Source of the DNA: Hydrogenophaga sp. | Lineage (GTDB): Bacteria; Pseudomonadota; Gammaproteobacteria; Burkholderiales; Burkholderiaceae_C | Reading direction: 5' to 3' | Assembly: GCA_011391595.1 (NCBI GenBank) | Contig: JAABQG010000023.1 | Span: 1-50,677, forward strand | DNA: 50,677 nucleotides | Shown: positions 43,828-50,677 of the stretch, one piece after another | Numbering within the stretch: position 1 is the first letter of the stretch | How the letters are laid out: the number at the start of each line of letters is the position of its first letter | The notes under the pieces: generated by a model | Told to the model about the DNA's origin: nothing | The model's database searches: none | What the model saw: the letters and a program-made list of their open reading frames with translations, nothing else | Made by a program: the position numbers and the translations under genes

Positions 43828-44837
43828 GTGCCGGCTCCCGTGGTGAGCACATCGGTGTAGGCGGCGCTGGCGTCGGGCCAGGGCGAGGCGTCCGCCGCAT
43901 CCAGCGCCGCCTGTACTTCTGCCGTGGCGTCGTCTTCCAGCGCATCCAGTTGGCTGAGGTCGTATCCCTGTGCCTTGAAGCGCTCACGCAGCCGGGCAAT
44001 CGGGTCGGTCATCAGCGCGGCGGCCAGCTCCTGCGGGTCGCGGTAGGCGGCCGGGTCCACCGACACATGGCCCTTTACGCGGTAGGTCAGCGCATGCAGC
44101 AAGCGCGGGCCCTGGCCGGCGCGGACCTGCGCCACCAGGGCGGCGGCGCCCTGATACACCTCGATCACATCGTTGCCATCGACCTGGGTGGCGGAAATGT
44201 CCATGCTGATGGCGCGTGCCGAGGCGCCCGGCCCGGCCGTCATCGGCCCGCTGGCGGTGGTGGCGCTCCAGCGGTTGTCCTCGCAGACAAACAGCACCGG
44301 CAGCGCGTAAACACGGGCCCAGTTCAGCGCCTCCAGAAAAGGCCCGCGGTTGATCGCACCGTCGCCAAAGAAGCACACGGTGATGGCGTCGCGGCCCTGC
44401 AGCTTCTGCGCGTGCGCCGCGCCCACCGCAATCGGCAGTCCGGCCGCCACCACCCCGTTGGCGCCCAGCATGCCCACCGAGAAATCGGCGATGTGCATCG
44501 AGCCGCCCTTGCCGCCGTTGAAGCCGGTGGCCTTGCCGAAAAGCTCGGCCATCATGCGGCCCAGATCGGCACCCTTGGCCAGCGTGTGGCCGTGGCCGCG
44601 GTGCGTTGAGGTGAGGTAATCCGCAGGATGCAGGTGGGCGCACACGCCGGTGGCCACGGCCTCTTGCCCGGTGGAAAGGTGCAGCGGGCCGCGCACCCGG
44701 GCCGTGCCCGCCGCGCTTTGGCCGTAAGCGCTGACACCGCCCTGGCTGGCGATCTCGGCCGCGTTCTCGAACGCCCGGATGCGCACCATGGTGCGGTACA
44801 GGCCAGCCAGGACGGCTGCGAATTCAGGGGGATTCAA
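43818..44837 (-). CDS. thiamine-dependent 2-oxo acid dehydrogenase/acetoin dehydrogenase E1 alpha
   Basis: A 339-residue E1 alpha subunit. The thiamine diphosphate motif is GDGAINRGPFLEALNWA followed by LPVLFVCEDNRW; GGKGGSMH and YRVKGHVSVDPAAYRD are also typical of AcoA/PdhA. It is the first gene of a minus-strand run (E1 alpha, E1 beta, dctQ, dctM, dctP, 122-residue protein). The 205-base gap to aspA is divergent; no clear promoter was seen there. Confidence 0.91.
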   Translation of the reverse strand: MNPPEFAAVLAGLYRTMVRIRAFENAAEIASQGGVSAYGQSAAGTARVRGPLHLSTGQEAVATGVCAHLHPADYLTSTHRGHGHTLAKGADLGRMMAELFGKATGFNGGKGGSMHIADFSVGMLGANGVVAAGLPIAVGAAHAQKLQGRDAITVCFFGDGAINRGPFLEALNWARVYALPVLFVCEDNRWSATTASGPMTAGPGASARAISMDISATQVDGNDVIEVYQGAAALVAQVRAGQGPRLLHALTYRVKGHVSVDPAAYRDPQELAAALMTDPIARLRERFKAQGYDLSQLDALEDDATAEVQAALDAADASPWPDASAAYTDVLTTGAGTWF

Positions 44838-45042
44838 GCGAAACCTTCCGGGCCCGTCTCGGGGCCATCACAAATAGTGAAGATCGTAGCACTGGCCACA
44901 GGGCCTTCGAGGCATCCCTGAGCGCCGGTCTGTTGAGATTCGGGCTTGCCAAGCGGCTCCGGGCGTTTCACACTGTCTGTTGCGGCGTGGGCAGGACCCG
45001 CATGCGCCAACCGGGCAACCAATTCAAATCAAGGAGAGAACC

Positions 45043-46446
45043 ATGGGCTTCCGTACTGAAAAAGACTTTCTGGGCGAAAAGCAGTTGCCTGATGACGCCT
45101 ACTATGGCGTGCAGACATTGCGTGGCAAGGAGAACTTCCACATCACCGGCATCCCGATGTCCACCGAGCCTTACTTCGTCAAGGCGTTCGGCTACGTGAA
45201 GAAGGCCGCAGCGCTGGCCAACCGGGATCTCGGCGTGCTCGACGCCAAGGTGGCCAATGCCATCGCCGACGCCTGTGACCGGTTGATTGCGGGCGAGATG
45301 CGCGACCAGTTCGTCACCGACTTCATCCAGGGCGGTGCCGGCACCTCGACCAACATGAATGCCAACGAGGTCATTGCCAACATCGCGCTGGAGCAGCTCG
45401 GCCACAAGAAGGGCGATTACCAGTACGTCAACCCCAACGATCACGTGAACTTCGGGCAGTCGACCAACGACATCTATCCCACCGCTTTCCGACTCGCGCT
45501 GATCCTGCGCCTGGGCAGCTACATGGACGCGCTGCGCCGGCTGCAGGCCGCTTTTTTCGCCAAGGCGAAGGAGTTCGACCGGGTGCTGAAGATGGGCCGC
45601 ACCCACCTGCAGGATGCCGTGCCGATGTCGCTCGGCCAGGAGTTCCATGGCTGGGGCACCACCATGGGCGAGGAAGTCCAGCGGCTGGCCGAGGTGCGCC
45701 AGTTCCTGCATGAGATCAATCTGGGCGCCACCGCCATCGGCACCACCGTGACCGCCGCGCCGGGCTACCCGGAGCTGGCCACCAAGTACCTGTCCGAGCT
45801 GACCGGTACCACCTTCATCCTGGCCGGTGACCTGATCGAAGCCACTTCCGACACCGGGGCCTATGTCCTGCTCTCCGGTGTGCTCAAGCGCACCTCCTCC
45901 AAGCTCACCAAGATCTGCAACGACATTCGCCTGCTGGCCTCGGGCCCGCGCTGCGGCTTCAACGAGATCAACCTGCCGCAGATGCAGCCGGGCAGCTCGA
46001 TCATGCCGGGCAAGGTCAATCCTGTGATTCCGGAAGTGGTCAACCAGACCAGCTTCCTGGTCATCGGCCTGGACCTCACGGTGACGCTGGCCGCCTCGGC
46101 CGGCCAGCTCCAGCTCAACGTGATGGAGCCGGTCATCACCTTCGCGCTGTTCACCTCGATCTCCACGATGGAAAACGCAGTCAACAGCCTGAACGTCAAC
46201 TGCATCCAGGGCATCACCGCGAATGCCGATCGCTCGCGCGACATGGTGCTCAACTCGCTGGGCATCATCACCGTGCTCAAGCCCTCGCTGGGCTACAAGC
46301 AGTGCGCCGAGATCGCTCGCGAAGGCTACGAGAGCGGCAAGTCGCTGCACCAGATCGTCGTCACCGAGCGCAAGCTGATGACCCAGGCGCACTGGGACGA
46401 AGTATTTTCCTTTGAGAACCTGATCGCCCCGAAGTTCGAGCAGTAA
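45043..46446 (+). CDS. aspA: aspartate ammonia-lyase
   Basis: A 467-residue fumarase/aspartase superfamily enzyme converting L-aspartate to fumarate and ammonia. TEKDFLGEKQLPDDAYYGVQT, GTSTNMNANEVIAN and the mobile catalytic loop GSSIMPGKVNPVIPE (near residue 319) are present. The ATG at 45043 follows AAGGAGAG. A Dcu carrier follows after 43 bases, a classic pair: aspartate or fumarate exchange and ammonia release. Confidence 0.95.
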   Translation: MGFRTEKDFLGEKQLPDDAYYGVQTLRGKENFHITGIPMSTEPYFVKAFGYVKKAAALANRDLGVLDAKVANAIADACDRLIAGEMRDQFVTDFIQGGAGTSTNMNANEVIANIALEQLGHKKGDYQYVNPNDHVNFGQSTNDIYPTAFRLALILRLGSYMDALRRLQAAFFAKAKEFDRVLKMGRTHLQDAVPMSLGQEFHGWGTTMGEEVQRLAEVRQFLHEINLGATAIGTTVTAAPGYPELATKYLSELTGTTFILAGDLIEATSDTGAYVLLSGVLKRTSSKLTKICNDIRLLASGPRCGFNEINLPQMQPGSSIMPGKVNPVIPEVVNQTSFLVIGLDLTVTLAASAGQLQLNVMEPVITFALFTSISTMENAVNSLNVNCIQGITANADRSRDMVLNSLGIITVLKPSLGYKQCAEIAREGYESGKSLHQIVVTERKLMTQAHWDEVFSFENLIAPKFEQ

Positions 46447-46489
46447 GCACGACCGGGGCCTGTCCCCTGTCGGGGCAAGGAGAAAAAAA

Positions 46490-47815
46490 ATGACATTCGC
46501 CATCGTTCTGCAATTCATCGTCGTGCTGGCCGCCATCTGGATGGGCGCACGTTCCTCGGGCATCGGACTGGGCCTGTGGGGCGCGGTTGGCCTGCTGGTG
46601 CTGGTGGCCGGCTTCGGCATCAACCCGACCTCGCCGCCCATCGACGTGATGCTGATCATCCTGGCGGTCATCATGGCCGCCTCGGTGATGGAGGCCGCCG
46701 GCGGCATCGACTTTCTGGTGCGCATCGCCGAGCGCATCATCCGCGCCAACCCCAAGTACGTGACCATCGTCGCACCGCTGACGACCTGGACCTTCACCTT
46801 CGTGGCAGGCACCGGGCACATCGTCTATCCGCTGCTGCCGGTGATCTACGAGACCGCGCACCGCAGCGGCATCCGCCCCGAGCGGCCGATGGCGGTGGCC
46901 ACCATCGCCTCGCAGCAGGCCATCACCGCCAGCCCGGTGGCTGCCGCGACGGCCGCGATGATCGGCCTGTTCGCGGAGAAGGGAATGACCCAGTGGGGCC
47001 TGCCGCAGATCCTCATGGTCTGCGTGCCGGCCACGCTGACCGGCGTGGTCGCCGCGGCCATCGTCTCCATGTTCCTTGGCAAGGACCTGAAGGACGATCC
47101 CGAGTACCAGGCGCGCCTGGCGTCCGGGCAGATCCCCGCGCCGCAGGTTGACACCAGCCGCACACCGCTCAAGCCAGGCGCCAGGCTCTCGGCTTTCATC
47201 TTCCTGTCCGGCGTGGCGCTGGTCGTGCTGTTTGGCTTCTTTCCCGAGTTGAGAAAGCTGCCCGGCGCGAAGAGCCCGCTGGCCATGCCGATCGTGATCG
47301 AGATCCTGATGATGTCGGTGGCCGCGATCATGCTGTTGCTGACCAAGGTGCCCGTCGACGAGGTGCCCAAGACCGCCACCCTGCGTGCCGGCGTGGTGGC
47401 GGTGATCGGCATCTTCGGCCTGGCCTGGCTGGGTGACAGCTTCATCGCCGCCCACAAGGACGTGATCGTCCCGGCGATCGGCGACTGGGCCAAGGTCGCA
47501 CCCTGGACCTTCGCCTTCGGCCTGTTCCTGGCCTCGGTGCTGCTCTACAGCCAGGCCGCCACCACGCGCGCGCTGATGCCCCTGGGGATTGCGCTGGGCA
47601 TCCCGCCACAGTTCCTGATCGCGATGTTCCCGTCGGTCAACGGCTACTTCTTCATCCCGACCTACGGCTCGCTGATCGCGGCCATCAACTTCGACCTGTC
47701 AGGCACGACGAAGATCGGCAAGTACGTGCTGAACCACTCGTTCATGATTCCCGGTCTGGTCGCGACCTCGGTGGCGGTGTTCACCGGGCTGGCGATTGCC
47801 CGCATGATCTTCTGA
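46490..47815 (+). CDS. anaerobic C4-dicarboxylate transporter, DcuA/DcuB family
   Basis: A 441-residue inner-membrane carrier with about ten to twelve helices. The segment TWTFTFVAGTGHIVYPLLPVI and SQQAITASPVAAATAAMIG are Dcu signatures. These exchange fumarate, aspartate, malate and succinate, mainly in low oxygen. Downstream of aspA it most likely imports aspartate. DcuA and DcuB cannot be told apart here. AAGGAGA precedes the start. Confidence 0.94.
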   Translation: MTFAIVLQFIVVLAAIWMGARSSGIGLGLWGAVGLLVLVAGFGINPTSPPIDVMLIILAVIMAASVMEAAGGIDFLVRIAERIIRANPKYVTIVAPLTTWTFTFVAGTGHIVYPLLPVIYETAHRSGIRPERPMAVATIASQQAITASPVAAATAAMIGLFAEKGMTQWGLPQILMVCVPATLTGVVAAAIVSMFLGKDLKDDPEYQARLASGQIPAPQVDTSRTPLKPGARLSAFIFLSGVALVVLFGFFPELRKLPGAKSPLAMPIVIEILMMSVAAIMLLLTKVPVDEVPKTATLRAGVVAVIGIFGLAWLGDSFIAAHKDVIVPAIGDWAKVAPWTFAFGLFLASVLLYSQAATTRALMPLGIALGIPPQFLIAMFPSVNGYFFIPTYGSLIAAINFDLSGTTKIGKYVLNHSFMIPGLVATSVAVFTGLAIARMIF

Positions 47816-47887
47816 CGCCATGCGTTCGAACCTGATCACTTTTCACTCGGCAGGCACCTTGAGCGGCTCGGGCACCAGCTCTCAGAA

Positions 47888-47927
47888 GCTATATTATTAG
47901 TAGCATTTCATGACCATTCGACGCTGG
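47888..47927 (-). repeat. 40-nt intergenic element, copy D
   Basis: On the minus strand CCAGCGTC, 15 bases, then GCTACTAATAATATAGC with GCTA/TAGC ends pairing. It lies between the Dcu gene and the lipoprotein gene. Confidence 0.75.
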
Positions 47928-47996
47928 GGTGATGCCATTTTTTATCAAGAATCCCGCCATGCCAGGTCTCAGCGAGCCCCAGACACGCCGGGGCCG

Positions 47997-48608
47997 ATGC
48001 GTCGGGCGGCCATCGGCCTTCGCGCCATGGCGGCCGCGCTGCCGCTGGCACTGCTGGGCATCGCCGCCTGCAGCCCCCCGGCGCCGCCTGCACCCGTCAC
48101 ATCGGCCTCACCGGCGACTACGGCAGCGCCGGAGCGACGCCACTTCACGGGCACCTGGTCCGTTTCCGGCACCCGGCAGACGCTCGACATGGGCCCCGGC
48201 CGCCGCGCCGAAGCCTTCCGGCTCGGCGGCTCACTGATGCTGACCGGGGAGCAACGGCTGGGGCTGGGCTTTCGCTCCGACGTCATCGGGCTCTCGGACA
48301 ACCGGACCGGCATGCAGGGCCGCAGCGTCTGGACCGATGCGCGCGGCGACCAGGTCTTCAGCGAACTGGGCAGCGGCGCGACCGGGCCGGGCAACCTCAT
48401 CCAGGGGCGGATCATCGGAGGCACCGGTCGTTTTGCCGGAGTCAGCGGTGAATACAGCTTCAAATGGCACCCTCTGGTCGTCTCCGAGGACGGCAGCGTG
48501 AGCGGGCGCGTCGACGGCCTCGAGGGCTGGGCGCTTCTGGCGCCGCTGCAAAGCCCGGCCGGGGTCGCACCGGGAAGTGGGCAAGGCGCAGCAGGAACGA
48601 AGCCATGA
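47997..48608 (+). CDS. predicted lipoprotein with AOC-barrel-like domain
   Basis: A 203-residue lipoprotein. The signal ALPLALLGIAAC ends in a lipobox (IAAC), followed by a Pro/Ala/Thr linker. The C-terminal domain (about 50-180) contains HFTGTWSVSGTRQTLDMG and GRIIGGTGRFAGVSGEYSF, resembling the allene-oxide-cyclase/dirigent beta barrel in which the last motif is typical. Function is unknown. I chose the ATG at 47997 because it starts the signal; an ATG at 47910 lies in the repeat region. Its stop overlaps the next start as ATGA. Confidence 0.8.
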   Translation: MRRAAIGLRAMAAALPLALLGIAACSPPAPPAPVTSASPATTAAPERRHFTGTWSVSGTRQTLDMGPGRRAEAFRLGGSLMLTGEQRLGLGFRSDVIGLSDNRTGMQGRSVWTDARGDQVFSELGSGATGPGNLIQGRIIGGTGRFAGVSGEYSFKWHPLVVSEDGSVSGRVDGLEGWALLAPLQSPAGVAPGSGQGAAGTKP

Positions 48609-50026
48609 GCGCACCGGAATCTCGCCCGAGCCCGATGCTGCCCGCCCTGAAGGCCCTGGCGCCCTTCGCGCTCGGCCTCGGCATCTGGCTCACGCCCATC
48701 CCCGAGGGGCTGACCCGGGAGGCCTGGCAACTCTTCGCCATCTTCGCCGCGGCCATCTTCGCCGTCATCGTGAATGCCTTCCCGCTGCTGACCTCGGCCC
48801 TGCTGGCCGGCGCCATCGCGGTGCTGAGCAACACGCTCGACCCCGCCAAGGCCTTCGCGGGTTTTGCCAACCCCAGCGTGTTGCTGGTCGTGGTGGCCTT
48901 TCTGGTGGCGCAGGCGGTGGTCAAGTGCGGGCTGGGCCAGCGCATCAGCCTGAAGGTCGTGTCGCTGTTCGGCAAGTCCACGCTCGGCCTGGCCTACAGC
49001 ATCTTCATCACCGACGCGCTGATCGCGCCCGGCTTCCCGAGCAACACGGCGCGCGGCGGCGTGCTCTACCCGATCATCCTGGCACTGGCCCAAAGCAGCG
49101 GCTCGGTGCCCGAGGACGAGGCCAAACGGCGCCTCGGTGGCTACCTGATGTTCTGCGGCATGGCCAGCCTGGCCATCTCGTCAGCGCTGTGGCTCACCGC
49201 CACGTCGGCCAACCCGATTGGCGTGTCGCTGGCGGCCGAGCAGGGGCTGAAGGTCGATTTTGGCAAATGGCTGCTGGTGGCCTCGGTCCCGGCGCTGGCG
49301 GTCATTGCCGTGCTGCCCCGGCTGATCTTCTGGGTGTTCCCGCCCGGCGTGACCGATACCCCCGGAGCGCCCGAAGCCGCACGCCAGCAACTGCGCGAGA
49401 TGGGGCCCATGTCGCGCGACGAGTGGGTCACCGCCGTGACCTTCGCGGTCATGGTCGGCGCCTGGATCTTCGCCGGCGTCCTCAAGCTGAACCTGACGGC
49501 GGTGGCCATCGCCGGCCTGGGCACCCTGCTGGCGCTGCGCGTGCTGACGCTGGAAGACATTTATCTGCAGGGCAGCACGCTGGCCACCTTCCTGTGGCTG
49601 GCGGTGTTGTTCGCGCTCAGCGGGCAACTCAACGAACTGGGCTTCATGGGCTATGTCGGCCAGCGTCTGGCCTCGATGCTCGGTGGCATTCCGTGGCCGG
49701 CGGCTTATGTCGCGCTGCTGGGGCTCTACGTGCTGATGCACTACATGTTCGTCAGCCAGTCGGCGCAGGTCCTGGCCCTGCTTGGCGTGTTCCTGGACGT
49801 CGGCATCCAGTCCGGCGTGCCCCTGCCGCTGATGGGTTTTGCCCTGCTGTTTGCCAGCAGCTACTTCTCGACCCTCACGCCGCAAGGTGGCAGCCAGAAC
49901 ATCATCTTCGCCGCCAGCGGCTACCTGACGCAGCCCGAACTGTACCGCCTGGGGCTGATCACCACCGTGTTCTGCACGGTGATGTTTCTGGTCATCGGCA
50001 CGCCGTGGATCCTTTGGGTGGGGTGA
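48605..50026 (+). CDS. SLC13/DASS-family dicarboxylate:sodium symporter
   Basis: A 473-residue membrane carrier with about twelve helices. It starts ALAPFALGLGIWLTPIPEGL and contains the family motifs TATSANPIGVSLA and TPQGGSQNIIFAASGYL, the two SNT-like sodium and substrate clamshell motifs. Relatives (YflS, plant DiT1) carry malate, 2-oxoglutarate, succinate or tartrate. With aspA and Dcu nearby it extends the C4-dicarboxylate theme. It overlaps the lipoprotein gene by 4 bases, so translation is probably coupled. Confidence 0.93.
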   Translation: MSAPESRPSPMLPALKALAPFALGLGIWLTPIPEGLTREAWQLFAIFAAAIFAVIVNAFPLLTSALLAGAIAVLSNTLDPAKAFAGFANPSVLLVVVAFLVAQAVVKCGLGQRISLKVVSLFGKSTLGLAYSIFITDALIAPGFPSNTARGGVLYPIILALAQSSGSVPEDEAKRRLGGYLMFCGMASLAISSALWLTATSANPIGVSLAAEQGLKVDFGKWLLVASVPALAVIAVLPRLIFWVFPPGVTDTPGAPEAARQQLREMGPMSRDEWVTAVTFAVMVGAWIFAGVLKLNLTAVAIAGLGTLLALRVLTLEDIYLQGSTLATFLWLAVLFALSGQLNELGFMGYVGQRLASMLGGIPWPAAYVALLGLYVLMHYMFVSQSAQVLALLGVFLDVGIQSGVPLPLMGFALLFASSYFSTLTPQGGSQNIIFAASGYLTQPELYRLGLITTVFCTVMFLVIGTPWILWVG

Positions 50027-50106
50027 GGCAGTCGTACAGCGCCGCGACCTGAAAAGAGGTCGCGGCGCTGTCGCTTGAAGGCCGGCAGAGGCGCAATGCA
50101 AGGCGC

Positions 50107-50677
50107 TTACTTTTTCCCACCACCGCCGCCACCGCCACCACCGCCGCCGTTGCCACCGCCGCCACCGCCGCCACCGTAGCCCTTGCCCTGGCCTGTGCCA
50201 CTACCGCTGTTCATGCCAGCCCCTGCAGTCGCGCCCTTCCCGGAGCCTGCGCCGCTGCCCATGCCAGGACCTGTACCGGCACCCATGCCGACGCCTGCGC
50301 CGTTGCCCATGCCCGCGCTGGCACCGCTGCCCATGCCGGCACCGGCCCCGGCGCCCATGCCGGCGCCGGTTGCCGCACGCGCGCCCTGAGCGGGCGGCAT
50401 GTCCGGCAGGGTCATGCCCCTGGCGCGGGCACGTTCCTGCATCTGCCGGTGATGCTCATGGCGGTATTCGTACCGATGCTGCTCGGTCTGAAAGCCGCGC
50501 ATCTTTGCGCTGTACTCATTGCGCTCTGACTGCGTCATCAACTGACTGCCATAGATCTGCTCCTGCGTCTGGAGCTGCGTTTTGTCCTGCGCCATCGCGC
50601 CGGGGCTCACCACGGCGGCTACCAAGAAGGTCACTGCGGCAGCGATGGCCAGGCGGGTGAAGCTGTTGGTTCGGTTT
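50107..50677 (-). CDS. glycine-rich secreted protein, 5' end beyond window
   Basis: The gene runs off the right edge; at least 189 residues are seen. The visible N-terminus continues upstream of the first internal GTG as RLAIAAAVTFLVAAVVSPGA-MAQ, a signal peptide, so the real start is outside the window. A polar helical part (QTEQHRYEYRHEHHRQMQER) follows, then a low-complexity region of GAGMG-type repeats and a final run of glycines ending in two lysines. Function is unknown; surface or matrix roles are possible. The Gly codons vary, so this is not a simple nucleotide repeat. Confidence 0.75.
   Translation of the reverse strand, partial: NRTNSFTRLAIAAAVTFLVAAVVSPGAMAQDKTQLQTQEQIYGSQLMTQSERNEYSAKMRGFQTEQHRYEYRHEHHRQMQERARARGMTLPDMPPAQGARAATGAGMGAGAGAGMGSGASAGMGNGAGVGMGAGTGPGMGSGAGSGKGATAGAGMNSGSGTGQGKGYGGGGGGGGNGGGGGGGGGGGKK

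Noticed and set aside
39833-44837. Complete 2-oxo acid dehydrogenase complex operon
   Set aside because: Only the two E1 subunits are present; no lipoyl-domain E2 or flavin E3 gene occurs within the window.
44968-46821. Minus-strand open frame of 617 codons opposite aspA
   Set aside because: Overlaps a clearly conserved lyase and the start of the Dcu gene; no protein-like motif.
50107-50400. Repetitive DNA that might suggest a CRISPR or tandem repeat array
   Set aside because: It is coding sequence for Gly-rich repeats in frame with a signal peptide; repeat units vary and there are no unique spacers between fixed repeats.

Overview
The window looks like about 50 kb of the main chromosome of a betaproteobacterium of the order Burkholderiales, most likely family Comamonadaceae. 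This rests on the high GC content, the gene set and order (mnmG-rsmG-lysE-parA-hydrolase-parB, minCDE, a second long-form infA) and two kinds of intergenic repeat I associate with that family. No rRNA, tRNA, CRISPR array, transposase, integrase or prophage gene was found.

Layout. 0-5.4 kb is a divergent catabolic island: a flavin reductase fused to a MarR domain plus an EamA permease on the minus strand; on the plus strand a NicX/PicD-type 2,5-dihydroxypyridine dioxygenase, a NicD/PicE-type N-formylmaleamate deformylase, and an acyl-CoA-dehydrogenase-fold protein without the usual catalytic glutamate. 5.4-9 kb has a PduO-type cobalamin adenosyltransferase, a D-lactate dehydrogenase-type flavoprotein and a secreted protein of unknown function. 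9-15 kb is the chromosome-segregation block (parB, a small hydrolase, parA, a LysE exporter, rsmG, mnmG), with three parS sites inside rsmG and mnmG. 15-22.8 kb has glutamate dehydrogenase, an FMN reductase, a class II aldolase, UspA, an MFS carrier, an old-yellow-enzyme and a hemerythrin protein. 22.9-26 kb is a copper module (copA diverging from copZ-cueR, each with a CueR-type promoter). 26-33.2 kb has a Crp/Fnr regulator, pirin, IF-1, a Spy-like protein with an apparent frameshift, DUF2189 and DUF2788 membrane proteins, a UbiM-like hydroxylase and a rhodanese.

The only gene-free stretch above 300 bases (33206-33610) carries DnaA boxes, a GC-rich patch, DnaA-trio-like triplets and AT-rich DNA. 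It looks like a replication origin, although dnaA is not beside it; the parABS block 20 kb away fits an origin-proximal position. To its right lie an AcuC-like deacetylase next to a PatZ-like acetyltransferase, then minCDE. 39.4-44.8 kb is a minus-strand operon of two-subunit thiamine-dependent E1 enzyme, a TRAP transporter and an uncharacterised 122-residue protein. 45-50 kb has aspA with a Dcu carrier, a lipoprotein with a DASS carrier, and the cut end of a glycine-rich secreted protein.

Themes. Several intergenic regions carry TTGA-N6-TCAA (FNR-type) boxes at positions compatible with activation of UspA, hemerythrin, DUF2189 and UbiM-like genes, suggesting adaptation to low oxygen. A 40-nt intergenic element with rigid 8+15+17 spacing and a terminal hairpin occurs five times. 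All functions are inferred from sequence reading; no searches were run.
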